35,929 bases of DNA from Halomonas sp. (GTDB lineage Bacteria; Pseudomonadota; Gammaproteobacteria; Pseudomonadales; Halomonadaceae), in assembly GCF_020832045.1 (NCBI RefSeq), contig NZ_JAFIFK010000015.1, forward strand, positions 1-35,929, written 5' to 3'. A model generated the notes under the pieces. It ran no database searches and was not told the DNA's origin. It saw only the letters and a list, made by a program, of their open reading frames with translations. Of the stretch, positions 16,997-25,523 are shown in pieces. Numbering within the stretch: the stretch's first letter is position 1; each line of letters opens with the position of its first letter. A program made the translations under genes and the position numbers.

Positions 16997-17224
16997 ATGA
17001 TGCCCGATACGTCCGAGGAGATTCGCCTCCCGAAGGCTTGCCCGTCTTGTGGCAGCCACCTCTACCGCGTCAATCAGGTGCGCAATCCCACCGATGAGGT
17101 GCACTGCGCTTCCTGCAAGCACTATCTTTGCGACTACCATGAAGCTGTCGACATGCTCGAGAAAGGCTCCGGTGACGAAGCCGAGGAATTGATCGAGAAG
17201 GTGGTCAACCGGCGGCATCACTGA
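16997..17224 (+). CDS. Small zinc-ribbon protein, first gene of the antiporter-like operon
   Basis: A 75-residue protein with two CxxC knuckles, KACPSCGSHLYRV and VHCASCKHYLCDY, which should form one zinc ribbon. An acidic helical C-terminus follows (MLEKGSGDEAEELIEKVV). AAGGAG lies 6 nt before the ATG at 16997; an overlapping GTG and a second ATG one codon further are alternative starts. It ends 9 nt before the DUF4040/MrpC-like gene and so appears to head that operon. I do not recognise a named family. A role as an assembly factor, regulator or subunit of the membrane complex is possible but unsupported beyond position. Confidence 0.75.
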   Translation: MMPDTSEEIRLPKACPSCGSHLYRVNQVRNPTDEVHCASCKHYLCDYHEAVDMLEKGSGDEAEELIEKVVNRRHH

Positions 17225-17233
17225 GTCAGGGCC

Positions 17234-17902
17234 ATGCCGCCGTTCCTGGATGTCCTGCTCGCATTGACCGTAGTGGCGCTGGCTGCGCTGGCGCTGGTAG
17301 ACCGCCAGTTGGTGCGAGCATGCTCCTGGTTCGTGGCATTTGCACTGGGTGTGGCGCTCACCTGGCTCAGCCAGGGCTTCTTGTGGCTTGCACTGCTGGA
17401 AGTGGTGTTTGGCGCGGCGCTCACCGGTTCCTTTCTTTTCTATAGCTTGGGCGTCAGGCCCGGTGCCGTCGAGCCCAGAGGGCGGCTTTCGCGCTGGCGC
17501 GACCCCCTACCGCTCACCTGGCGGCGAGGAGTGCTGCGGCTGCTGCCGGCAGTAGCCGTGGTGATCATGCTGGTCATGGCATTGGCTGACTTCGGCCAGG
17601 TGCCTGGCCCGCAGCGACTGGGTGGGTTGGGCCTGATTTTTCTTGGGCTATGGGCGTTTGCATTGCATCGCCACCTGCTGCGCCGGCTCCTGGCGTTCAA
17701 TGTGATTGGCACCGGGATTTTCCTCATCCTGATGGCGCTGGTGCGCGACACCACACCCGCTGCCGGGCATGGCCTGGTGATTACCGGACTCGTGGTGGCC
17801 TTGCTGGGTACGGCCCTGGGGTCGCTGCTGATCCGCCGTCTCAACGGCCTCGATGCCAGCCGTGGTTCTTCCGTCACCCTGGCAGAGCAGGGTAGCGGAT
17901 GA
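17234..17902 (+). CDS. Membrane protein fusing a DUF4040 (MbhD/MrpA-C-like) and an MrpC/NuoK-like region
   Basis: A 222-residue integral membrane protein. Its N-terminal half resembles the DUF4040/NuoJ-like module of MrpA and MbhD, with the acidic position kept in LWLALLEVVFGAALTGS (about residues 53-69). Its C-terminal half (about 120-205) follows the MrpC/NuoK layout: a loop rich in Arg (HRHLLRRLLAFN) and a last segment PAAGHGLVITGLVVALLG, matching the PxxQALVLTAIVI pattern of MrpC. The NuoK glutamates are absent, as in MrpC. The stop overlaps the next start (ATGA). The fold assignment rests on pattern similarity and should be tested by profile search. Confidence 0.7.
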   Translation: MPPFLDVLLALTVVALAALALVDRQLVRACSWFVAFALGVALTWLSQGFLWLALLEVVFGAALTGSFLFYSLGVRPGAVEPRGRLSRWRDPLPLTWRRGVLRLLPAVAVVIMLVMALADFGQVPGPQRLGGLGLIFLGLWAFALHRHLLRRLLAFNVIGTGIFLILMALVRDTTPAAGHGLVITGLVVALLGTALGSLLIRRLNGLDASRGSSVTLAEQGSG

Positions 17903-19389
17903 TCGAAAGGCTGGGTCTTCTGATACCTGCTTCCTCTGAATCCGGCGACTTGGGCGCCGTTCTGTCGTTGCTCGCTGCTCCCCTGGTGATGGGTGTGCTG
18001 GCGTCGCTATGGCGGCCGCAACACAGCTGGCCGGTGGCGTTGCTCTCTCTTCTACCGATAGCGACGTTAGCGCTATTGGCACATCAGGTTCTCGCCGCGG
18101 ACGGGCAAGCGTGGCTCATCGAGCTGGGAGCCCTGACGCTGCATTGGCGTGCCAATGGCCTGACGTTACTGCTTTTGCTGCTTACCCAGGTCGTCTCTCT
18201 GGCCAGTGCCGCCTATGCGCCGGCCTACCTTCGCACGGAAATCGGCAGCCACGGCGGTCAGGTATGGCTATGGCCGCTGCAAGGCCTGCTGCTGTCCAGC
18301 CTGTCGCTGATCTGGTTGGCCGGCGATCTTCTCTCGCTGTATGTGGGCCTCGAACTGATGGGGCTTGCCGCAGTGGGTCTCATGCTGTTGCCCGGTCGGG
18401 TGGATGCGTTGGCTGCCGGCATGCGCTACCTGCTCCTCGCGCTGGTGGGATCGCTGGCTTTCTTGCTCGGTGTATCGCTGCTGCTGGGCGCCTGGGCACG
18501 ACTCGACCTGGCAGGCCTGGCGCAAGTCGCCGAACCGGGAATCGTGCTGTGGGTGTCGGTGGCGCTTCTAAGTGCGGGCCTACTGCTCAAGGCCGCGGCT
18601 TTCCCGCTGCATGCCTGGCTGGCCCCGGTGCATGGTTCGGCGTGGACGCCGGTGAGCGCCCTGCACGCTGCGCTGGTGGTCAAGGGCTCGTTCTTCATCG
18701 CGCTGCAGCTGTGGCTGGTGCTGGTTCCCGACGCCCAGGTCGCTGCCTGGCTGGTGGGCGCCATGGGCGGAACCGCCGTGGTGTGGGGAGGGCTGCTGGC
18801 GTGGAGGTCAGCCAAGCTCAAGGAGGTGGTGGCCTGGTCCACGGTCTCTCAGATCGGTTACCTGCTGCTGGGCTTCTCCCTGTTGATCGGTACGTCGCCG
18901 TCGGTAACGGCAGTGGCCTGGGAGGCCACCTGGCTGCAGCTGGCGGCCCACAGCTTGGCCAAGGCCGGAATGTTCCTTGCGACCGGCAATCTGATCTTCT
19001 CTACCGGTGAATCCCACGTGAAGGGCCTCGCCGGCGCCAGTCGGCGTATGCCGCTCTCACTGCTTAGCTTTGGCATTGCCGCCATCAGCCTGATCGGGCT
19101 GCCTCCCAGCGCCGGCTTCACCGCCAAGTGGCTGCTGCTGCATGCTTCGCTGGAGGCGGGCTACTGGCTCTGGATGGTGGCGCTGGCGCTGGGCACGCTG
19201 CTGAGTGGCGCCTATATCTTTCGGGTATTTCGCTACTCCTTCGTCGAGGATGCCGAACCGCTCGACTATCGCCGGGTGCCGTGGAGCATGGAGCTTTTCG
19301 CGCTGCTGCTGGCGCTCTCGTCGCTGCTGCTGGGGCTGGTGGCGGAATGGCCGCTGTCGCTGCTGCGCCCAGCGGGAGGTGGTCCATGA
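17899..19389 (+). CDS. Proton-translocating antiporter-type subunit (NuoN/MrpD-like)
   Basis: A 496-residue polytopic protein of the Mrp antiporter/complex I antiporter-like family. The residues of the proposed ion path are present: Glu152 in YVGLELMG, Lys231 in LLLKAAAFPLHAWLAP, Lys262 in AALVVKGSFF and Lys410 in GFTAKWLLLH. The proton-conducting core (about 120-420) is followed by a few C-terminal membrane segments, with no long lateral helix. It overlaps both neighbours by 4 nt, so its synthesis is coupled to theirs. Energy source and transported ion cannot be told from sequence; proton/sodium exchange is the default for Mrp-type proteins. Confidence 0.88.
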   Translation: MIERLGLLIPASSESGDLGAVLSLLAAPLVMGVLASLWRPQHSWPVALLSLLPIATLALLAHQVLAADGQAWLIELGALTLHWRANGLTLLLLLLTQVVSLASAAYAPAYLRTEIGSHGGQVWLWPLQGLLLSSLSLIWLAGDLLSLYVGLELMGLAAVGLMLLPGRVDALAAGMRYLLLALVGSLAFLLGVSLLLGAWARLDLAGLAQVAEPGIVLWVSVALLSAGLLLKAAAFPLHAWLAPVHGSAWTPVSALHAALVVKGSFFIALQLWLVLVPDAQVAAWLVGAMGGTAVVWGGLLAWRSAKLKEVVAWSTVSQIGYLLLGFSLLIGTSPSVTAVAWEATWLQLAAHSLAKAGMFLATGNLIFSTGESHVKGLAGASRRMPLSLLSFGIAAISLIGLPPSAGFTAKWLLLHASLEAGYWLWMVALALGTLLSGAYIFRVFRYSFVEDAEPLDYRRVPWSMELFALLLALSSLLLGLVAEWPLSLLRPAGGGP

Positions 19390-20891
19390 GTCAGGCCTGG
19401 CTGCCGCTGGTGACGCTGGCCACCTCGCTGCTGGTGGTGCCGCTGATATTTGCGCTGCCCGAGCGTGCCTGGGGGGCGCGTACCGTCCTCAACCTGGGCG
19501 CCGCGTTGCTGAAGGTGCTGTTGGTGGCCCTGATGGTGTGGGGGCTCTACCAGGGGGAAAGCTTTCACTTCAGCTTCACCGTGGTGCAGGGCGTGACTTT
19601 TCTGCTGCAGGTGGACGCGCTGGGCCTGATGTTTGCCGGTCTCTCTTCGCTGCTGTGGCTGGCCACCACCGTGTATGCCATCGGCTACCTGGAGGATTCG
19701 CCCAACCGCAAGCGTTTCTTCGGCTTCTTCAGTCTGTGCGTGGCCAGTACCGTCGGCATCGCCCTGGCCGGCAATCTGTTCACCTTCCTGCTTTTCTACG
19801 AGCTGCTGACGCTCTCAACTTATCCTCTGGTGGTGCATCGCGGACATACCAAGGCATTGGATGCCGGCACTACCTACCTGCGCTACACCCTGACCGGTGG
19901 ATTGATGCTGCTGCTGGGCGTAGTGGCGCTGCACGTCATGGTGGGAGACGTCACCTTCGGCGAACGCGAAATGCTGGCCGATCTCGGCCCCGATGCGCAT
20001 GGCTTGCTGACGGTGCTGTTCCTGATTTTGCTCGTAGGGCTGGGGGTCAAGGCTGCGCTGGTGCCGCTGCATGGCTGGTTGCCGCGAGCCATGGTGGCGC
20101 CGGCGCCGGTAAGTGCGCTGCTGCATGCGGTGGCAGTGGTGAAGGCGGGGGCCTTCGGCATCGTAAGGCTGGTGTACGACGTCTACGGCATTTCGCTGAC
20201 CTATGAACTTGGCTTGCTCACGCTGCTGGCGGTGATCGCCACCATCACCATTCTGTATGGTTCGATACGCGCTCTGGCACAGCAGGAACTCAAACCGCGG
20301 CTGGCGTATTCCACCATCAGTCAGGTGTCCTACATCGTACTGGGCATCAGCCTGTTCGGCCCCTTCGGTACGGTGGCGGGGCTCGTTCATCTGATGCATC
20401 AGGGGCTGATGAAGGTCACCCTGTTCTATTGTGCCGGCAACTATGCCGAGGAGCTCGGCATTCACCGCATCGATGAACTCAACGGGGCAGGGCGGCGCAT
20501 GCCGCTGACCAGCATCGCCTTCACCGTGGGGGCGCTGGGCATGATCGGGCTGCCGCCCGTGGCCGGCTTCATCAGCAAGTGGTATCTAGGCATGGGGGCC
20601 GTGCAGGCCAACATGCCCTGGGTAATCGCCGTGCTGGTGGTCAGCAGCCTGCTCAACGCCGCCTATTTTCTGCCCATTCTCTATCGCCTGTGGTTCCGCC
20701 CGGGGCCGGCTCATGGCGTTGGCGAGTGGCCGGACGAGCGCCGCCTGGGCCGTTTCGAAACCAGTGGCTGGCTGTTGTGGCCGGCGGTTGCCACGGCCGT
20801 ATTCAGCGTCATGGTCGGTCTGCTGGCGGGGGTGCCCTTCAGTCCGCTGGACCTGGCCACCTTCGTCACCGCCGAGGAGTACCTGCCATGA
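19386..20891 (+). CDS. Proton-translocating antiporter-type subunit (NuoM/MrpD-like)
   Basis: A 501-residue polytopic protein and the most canonical of the three homologues here. The key residues are Glu139 in LLFYELLTLSTYPLVVHRG, Lys222 in GVKAALVPLHGWLPRAMVAP, Lys253 in VAVVKAGAFG and Lys398 in GFISKWYLGMG. It starts at the ATG overlapping the previous stop; the frame is open further upstream, but there it shadows the preceding gene. The layout matches MrpD and NuoM. It overlaps the next gene by 4 nt. Together with its neighbours it probably forms a membrane arm of several antiporter units side by side, as in complex I. Confidence 0.9.
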   Translation: MSQAWLPLVTLATSLLVVPLIFALPERAWGARTVLNLGAALLKVLLVALMVWGLYQGESFHFSFTVVQGVTFLLQVDALGLMFAGLSSLLWLATTVYAIGYLEDSPNRKRFFGFFSLCVASTVGIALAGNLFTFLLFYELLTLSTYPLVVHRGHTKALDAGTTYLRYTLTGGLMLLLGVVALHVMVGDVTFGEREMLADLGPDAHGLLTVLFLILLVGLGVKAALVPLHGWLPRAMVAPAPVSALLHAVAVVKAGAFGIVRLVYDVYGISLTYELGLLTLLAVIATITILYGSIRALAQQELKPRLAYSTISQVSYIVLGISLFGPFGTVAGLVHLMHQGLMKVTLFYCAGNYAEELGIHRIDELNGAGRRMPLTSIAFTVGALGMIGLPPVAGFISKWYLGMGAVQANMPWVIAVLVVSSLLNAAYFLPILYRLWFRPGPAHGVGEWPDERRLGRFETSGWLLWPAVATAVFSVMVGLLAGVPFSPLDLATFVTAEEYLP

Positions 20892-22696
20892 TGGCGACGT
20901 TGCTGCTGGTACTGGCGCTGCTGTGGCCGCTGCTGCTGATGCTGCGCACGCTGCTGTGGTTGGCGATGGAGCAGGGGGGGCTGAAGCGTCCCGGGCGACG
21001 CCCTGTGCTGCTCGATGGGTGGTGGGTCTCGTCTCCCATACCCGCCTTGTTGCTGGCCCTATGGCCGGGTGAGGCCTTGCTGGTGATGGAGGGTTGGCTG
21101 CTGGGCGCGCGGTGGCAGCTCGAGGACGTTCGCCGTCCCTGGCTGTTGTTCAGCGCCATGCTGTGGACTCTGGCCGGTCTCTATGCCCGAGGGTATTTGG
21201 TCAGCGAGCAGCAGGCCGCCGAATCCGGCGATGTCGACGCCTTCCGTCGCCTGCTGGGGTTCGCCCTGCTGTGGCCGCTGACCCTCGCCGGCAACCTGCT
21301 GCTGCTGCTGGCCGAGGACATTCCCAGCTTCTACATGGGCTTCGCCGTGATGACCTTCGCCGCCTATGGTCTGGTGGTGCATGCCGGCCATCGCGATGCT
21401 CATCTGGGCGGGCGTGCCTACCTGATCATGGCCGTACTCGGCGAAGGGATGATACTCGGCGGCCTGCTGTGGTCGGCAGGCACGGTGCAGGTGCTCACGC
21501 TGACCGAACTGCGGGCCGGCATCGCCACGGCCGAGCAGGGCGCCTGGATGTCAGCGCTGCTGTGGCTGGGTTTCGGCGTCAAGGCCGGGGTCATCGGGCT
21601 TCACGTGTGGCTGCCGCTGGCGCACCCGGTAGCTCCTACGCCGGCCAGTGCCGTGCTCAGCGGGGTCATGGTCAAGGCCGGCCTGATCGGCTGGATCAGT
21701 ACTCTGCCGCTGGGGGCCGAGGGGATCGAGCCGCTGGGGCGGGTCGTCATCGTTCTGGGCTTGACCGGGGCCCTGGCAGCGGCACTCTATGGGGTCATTC
21801 AGCGTCACCCCAAGGCGGTGCTCGCCTACTCCAGCGTCAGCCAGCTGGGCATGATCGCCACGCTGTTCGGGGTCGGCATGGTGGCTCCTCCTCTATGGCC
21901 GGCGTTGCTGACGGTCATCACCCTGTTCGCCGTTCACCATGGGTTGACCAAGGGCGCTCTTTTCCTCGGGGTCGGCATCAGCGAGCACCCGCCGAGGATG
22001 CCGGCCTGGTTGCTCTGGCTGCTGCTCGTGCTGCCGGCACTGTCGTTGGCCGGGGCCATGACATCCGGCTTGGCCACCAAGTGGTCGTTCAAAGCGCTGC
22101 TCTACGACGCCGGCCATGAAGCCTTGGTCACCTGGCTCAGCGTAGCTGCCGTGGGAACTACCTTACTGATGTGTCGCGCTCTATGGCGGCAGTGGTGTGA
22201 ACGAGGCACCTACCGAATCCCCTGGTATGCGCCCATGCCGCTGGCCTGGCTTGGCTGTATCGCCGCCGCGGTGAGCGTGCCGCTGTGGATGCCGCTCGTC
22301 GGGGAAACGCCCCTGTGGCCGCCGTTGACGGAGTGGCTGGGTTTGCTGTGGCCCGCCATGCTGGGCTTGGGGTTGGCAGGCCTGGTGCTGCTCGCTTCGC
22401 GGTGGGTGACGAGAGAGTGGCGAGCCGCCCGGCGCCTGCTGCCGGGCGACCTCTGGTGGTGGTATGCCCGCCTGGCAACCAAGCTACTCAACGTGGTGCA
22501 CGGCGCCGGTGACGCCTGGGAGCGACGTGCCGTGCGGCTGCGCGAACGCCTGCTGGAATGGGAGGCGCGATTCACCGCGGCGATCAGCGAATTGACCCGC
22601 TTCGAGCTGTACTTTCGACGCCTGGCCGTGCCGCTCATGGTGGCGGTGGCAGTGCTGCTTCTATTGGGATTCTGGCTGGGCCAGATGCAGGGTTGA
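20888..22696 (+). CDS. Antiporter-like subunit (NuoL/HyfB-like) lacking the TM5 glutamate
   Basis: A 602-residue polytopic protein. It keeps the lysines of the family: Lys232 in GVKAGVIGLHVWLPLAHP, Lys263 in GVMVKAGLIG and Lys398 in GLATKWSFK. The membrane glutamate that is nearly invariant in NuoL/M/N and MrpA/D is replaced: aligned on the following YxLVVH motif, the position reads Ala153 in FYMGFAVMTFAAYGLVVH. It has a C-terminal extension with a charged, Arg/Glu-rich helix (ERRAVRLRERLLEWEARF) before a last membrane segment, which could act as a connector. It ends the operon. Similar proteins are also found in hydrogenase-4 type complexes, but no hydrogenase gene is present. Confidence 0.85.
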   Translation: MMATLLLVLALLWPLLLMLRTLLWLAMEQGGLKRPGRRPVLLDGWWVSSPIPALLLALWPGEALLVMEGWLLGARWQLEDVRRPWLLFSAMLWTLAGLYARGYLVSEQQAAESGDVDAFRRLLGFALLWPLTLAGNLLLLLAEDIPSFYMGFAVMTFAAYGLVVHAGHRDAHLGGRAYLIMAVLGEGMILGGLLWSAGTVQVLTLTELRAGIATAEQGAWMSALLWLGFGVKAGVIGLHVWLPLAHPVAPTPASAVLSGVMVKAGLIGWISTLPLGAEGIEPLGRVVIVLGLTGALAAALYGVIQRHPKAVLAYSSVSQLGMIATLFGVGMVAPPLWPALLTVITLFAVHHGLTKGALFLGVGISEHPPRMPAWLLWLLLVLPALSLAGAMTSGLATKWSFKALLYDAGHEALVTWLSVAAVGTTLLMCRALWRQWCERGTYRIPWYAPMPLAWLGCIAAAVSVPLWMPLVGETPLWPPLTEWLGLLWPAMLGLGLAGLVLLASRWVTREWRAARRLLPGDLWWWYARLATKLLNVVHGAGDAWERRAVRLRERLLEWEARFTAAISELTRFELYFRRLAVPLMVAVAVLLLLGFWLGQMQG

Positions 22697-22717
22697 GGGC
22701 AAAATGTGTAAAAGCCA

Positions 22718-22749
22718 CCGCTCGGGCCGGAAATTTCCGACCCGAGCGG
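22718..22749 (-). terminator. Terminator hairpin between the antiporter operon and phoH
   Basis: CCGCTCGGG pairs with CCCGAGCGG, and inside it CGGAAA pairs with TTTCCG, making one nearly continuous stem. On the - strand it is followed by GGCTTTT, a short T-tract, so it should terminate phoH. It probably also stops the converging antiporter operon. Confidence 0.7.
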
Positions 22750-22778
22750 CTGCATTCCGCTTCCCAAGGCAGGGCGCT

Positions 22779-24191
22779 TTAGAGCAACTCTTCACCGGCC
22801 AGGGCCAGGCGCGAGCGCTCCACGCTACGTAGTGTCACATGGCCTGCATGGGGCCAGTTGCTGAAACGCTGTACCACTGCCGCCATGCCGCATGTGTTCG
22901 CGGTGAGATAGGGCGTGTCGATCTGACCGACGTTGCCCAGACACACGATCTTGGTATTTCTCCCGGCGCGGGTGAGCAGGGTCTTGAGCTGCTTGGGAGT
23001 GAAGTTCTGTGCCTCGTCGATGATCAGGAAGGTGTCGTTCAGGGTGCGCCCGCGCATGAATCCGGGCGCGCGGATCTGCACTCGGGAGCCGATCAGGCTG
23101 CGTGTGGCGTCCTGACTCCAGCTGGTGCTGCCGTCGTGCTCGTCGCGCAGCAGGTTATCCATGTTGTCGTGGAAGGCCCCCATCCACGGTGACATCTTCT
23201 CCTCTTCGGTGCCGGGCAGAAAGCCGATGTCCTCACTCATCGAAATCGGTGCCCGGGTGAACACGATGCGTTCGAAACGCTTGGCATCGAGCGTTTGCTG
23301 AAATGCCGCTGCCAGCGTCATGAAGGTCTTGCCGGTACCGGCGCTACCGGCGATGGTGACCAGATCGATATCGTCGTCCATCAACAAGTTGAGTGCGAAG
23401 TTCTGGCGGCTGTCGTGGGCATGAACGCCCCACACGCCTTCCTTGTGCCGGTAGTTGGTCAGTAGCTGCAGCCTGGCCTGGCTGGGAGTGAGCTCGCGAA
23501 CGATGGCCTCGAAACTTGCCCCGTTCTCGCTGTCGGAAACCAGCATGCCCAGGTGCCAATCGTTGGGTATCTTTCCCTCCAGGCGATAGAAGTGGTGGTG
23601 ATCGACGCGTTCCACCTCGACATTGACGTCCAGCAAATCCCAGGGGCCGTTGCTGCTTTCCCCGTCGGGATAGATGCGTACCCCTTCGAGCATCACGTCG
23701 CTGTCGCTGAAAGCGCGGTCGGTCAGGTAGTCCTCCACCGGAACGTGCAGGGCGGCTGCCTTGACCCGCAGATTGATGTCCTTGGTGACCAAAATGACCG
23801 AGGCGTCGTGACGCTCATCGCGTAGCCGGCAGGTTTCTGCCAGGAGCACGTTGTCGGGGCTTTCCTCCAGGTGTTCCAGCGACTTGAGTTCCGGATAGCA
23901 GAGAAACCGGAGCTTGCCGAGTGTCGACCCGCCGGCGCGGGGGATCGGTATGCCTTGCTGAATTTCGTCGAAGGTGACTTGGTGGGTGAGGTCCGAAAGT
24001 GTGCGGCTTACCTGGCGGGCGGTGCGGGCGATCTCGCGCAGGCCGTTCTTGAGTTTGTCGAGTTCCTCGAGCACGGTCATGGGGATGACCACCTCGTGTT
24101 CCTCGAATTGATACAGGGCAGCGGGGTCATGCAGCAGGACGTTGGTATCCAGTACGTACAGCCGCTTGGCTTTCTTGTCGAGTCGTACCAT
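22779..24191 (-). CDS. PIN domain plus PhoH-type ATPase
   Basis: A 470-residue protein with an N-terminal PIN ribonuclease-like domain (YVLDTNVLLHDP at residues 12-23; acidic partner residues near VTKDINLR, 135-142) and a C-terminal PhoH ATPase. Walker A is GSAGTGKT (282-289) and Walker B is LIIDEAQN (389-396). The family (PhoH2/YlaK type) is linked to RNA unwinding and cleavage; its exact targets are unknown. AGGAG lies 10 nt upstream of the ATG. It is a complete, single gene that faces the antiporter operon across a strong hairpin. No PhoB box could be recognised. Confidence 0.94.
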   Translation of the reverse strand: MVRLDKKAKRLYVLDTNVLLHDPAALYQFEEHEVVIPMTVLEELDKLKNGLREIARTARQVSRTLSDLTHQVTFDEIQQGIPIPRAGGSTLGKLRFLCYPELKSLEHLEESPDNVLLAETCRLRDERHDASVILVTKDINLRVKAAALHVPVEDYLTDRAFSDSDVMLEGVRIYPDGESSNGPWDLLDVNVEVERVDHHHFYRLEGKIPNDWHLGMLVSDSENGASFEAIVRELTPSQARLQLLTNYRHKEGVWGVHAHDSRQNFALNLLMDDDIDLVTIAGSAGTGKTFMTLAAAFQQTLDAKRFERIVFTRAPISMSEDIGFLPGTEEEKMSPWMGAFHDNMDNLLRDEHDGSTSWSQDATRSLIGSRVQIRAPGFMRGRTLNDTFLIIDEAQNFTPKQLKTLLTRAGRNTKIVCLGNVGQIDTPYLTANTCGMAAVVQRFSNWPHAGHVTLRSVERSRLALAGEELL

Positions 24192-24602
24192 CGGGGCAGC
24201 TCTCCTGAGTTGACGGCACCAACAACACTGGCCTTCACGTCATTCCATGGCATGACAGTCCGGCTCACTGTCGGCCAGTGTCACTTCTGGATGGCAGATC
24301 TCCTCTTCGGTTTTTGGATACTTCTAGCATGGTGTTTTCCGGGCCGCACCGCCATAGAAATGCTTCAACGCTAAAATTGCCCGGTTGGCTGTTAGAGTGA
24401 AGAGCTGCGTGGCGAGCGCGACTGGCACTGCTATGTCTTGAGGCTAAGTACCTTTCAGCGTTGAGAAGACGTTGTGCAATGAGCAGGAAAACGGCGTAAT
24501 CTCGTTCCAAAATCAAAGTGGCTACACGTCTTTTGTCCGTCAGGTGCATTGAGGTGACAAGGGCGAAACTCGCGTGGGCCAGTGAAGGTCGAGGAACGCA
24601 GG
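24192..24602. other. 411-bp intergenic region with no supported gene
   Basis: It holds the upstream regions of phoH (- strand) and the ZipA-like gene (+ strand). The open frames here lack family resemblance and ribosome sites. I see only weak distant inverted repeats (ACTGGCC 24227-24233 with GGCCAGT 24273-24279; AAGACGT 24466-24472 with ACGTCTT 24526-24532). No convincing -35/-10 pair was found. Confidence 0.5.
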
Positions 24603-25241
24603 ATGGATCCGGTCATATTGGTATTGGTCGTTGCAGGGGTGGCACTCGTGCTGGCTCTGCTGTGTCTAGTGGCATTCATCAAGACCCGGCGTCAGCGCGA
24701 CGGGCTGCAAAAGGCGAATCAACTCAAGACCGCCGAGACGGCACCTGCGGCCAGCGCGCCGCCACCCACCATGCCGGAGAAGAAGCCTGCGCCGGATCCC
24801 GAGCCGATGCGTCGTTTTCAGGTCGTGGCAACAAAAGAGATCAAGCAGTGCCTGTTCGTCATCCTCGAATGGCCGGGGCTGGACACCAACCGCCGCCTCT
24901 CTCGCCTGCTCAAGGAGCACAACGCCAATTACGACGCCAAGCTCGGCGTCTACACCATCCGCGACTCTCAGGCTGGCTACAAGCTCACCATTGCCAACTC
25001 TCAGCCGCCAGGCACGCTGCCGCCCATACATGAAGGCGATGACCAGCCTACGGTTGCCGGTGTCTCGATTCTGATTCACTTCATCAACAAGCGCAGCGTG
25101 GCGCGCAACCCCGAAACCCTGATTCGCATCACTCAAGCCATCGCCGCCATCGGCGGACAGATCCTCGATGCTGAGCGCAATGAAGTCAGTGCGGAAGAGT
25201 TCGAAGCGCTGAGACAGCAGGCCCAGCGGATGGCCCGCTGA
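24603..25241 (+). CDS. Single-pass membrane protein with a ZipA C-terminal-like domain
   Basis: A 212-residue protein. One hydrophobic segment (about residues 4-28, PVILVLVVAGVALVLALLCL) is followed by a basic stop-transfer (KTRRQRD) and a Pro/Ala/Lys-rich linker (about 45-75). The C-terminal domain (about 76-212) has the order of elements of the FtsZ-binding domain of ZipA (LGVYTIRD, GYKLTIANSQPPGTLPP, GVSILIHFINKR, ITQAIAAIGGQILDAERNE). ZipA proteins are usually over 300 residues with a longer linker, so this is either a short ZipA or, more likely, a paralogue. The ATG has GAGGA upstream. The ZipA link is a pattern-level call and should be checked by profile search. Confidence 0.6.
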   Translation: MDPVILVLVVAGVALVLALLCLVAFIKTRRQRDGLQKANQLKTAETAPAASAPPPTMPEKKPAPDPEPMRRFQVVATKEIKQCLFVILEWPGLDTNRRLSRLLKEHNANYDAKLGVYTIRDSQAGYKLTIANSQPPGTLPPIHEGDDQPTVAGVSILIHFINKRSVARNPETLIRITQAIAAIGGQILDAERNEVSAEEFEALRQQAQRMAR

Positions 25242-25523
25242 CGCGACGCCGCCTATGAGCTGTCAAAATTCGAACAACAGCGCAGTGAGATCTATAGTAA
25301 TTATCTGGCGTGAGGAATTCCCCCATAGCGGAGGGAGCGTCAGGGGGCTGCTCGAAACGCGCAAAACCATTGCGTTGCAGTGGGGCACCTTCATAATCTA
25401 TGAACTCTTTTCCAAGCTCGGAGTGCGAGAGAGGACGTACTCCATTCAACCCTGCTGTGCCACTGGAGCGAGGGCTGCTCAGGCAAACAGTGAGTACGCA
25501 GTGTGCCGCCAGGGAGGGCGCTG

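Noticed and set aside
17899..22696. DabAB/MpsAB-type inorganic carbon transporter
   Set aside because: The antiporter-type partner would fit, but the essential DUF2309 (DabA) protein is missing from the operon and the window.
24265..24549. 94-codon open frame on the - strand in the phoH-zipA-like gap
   Set aside because: No ribosome site, no family resemblance and biased composition; likely chance in a non-coding region.
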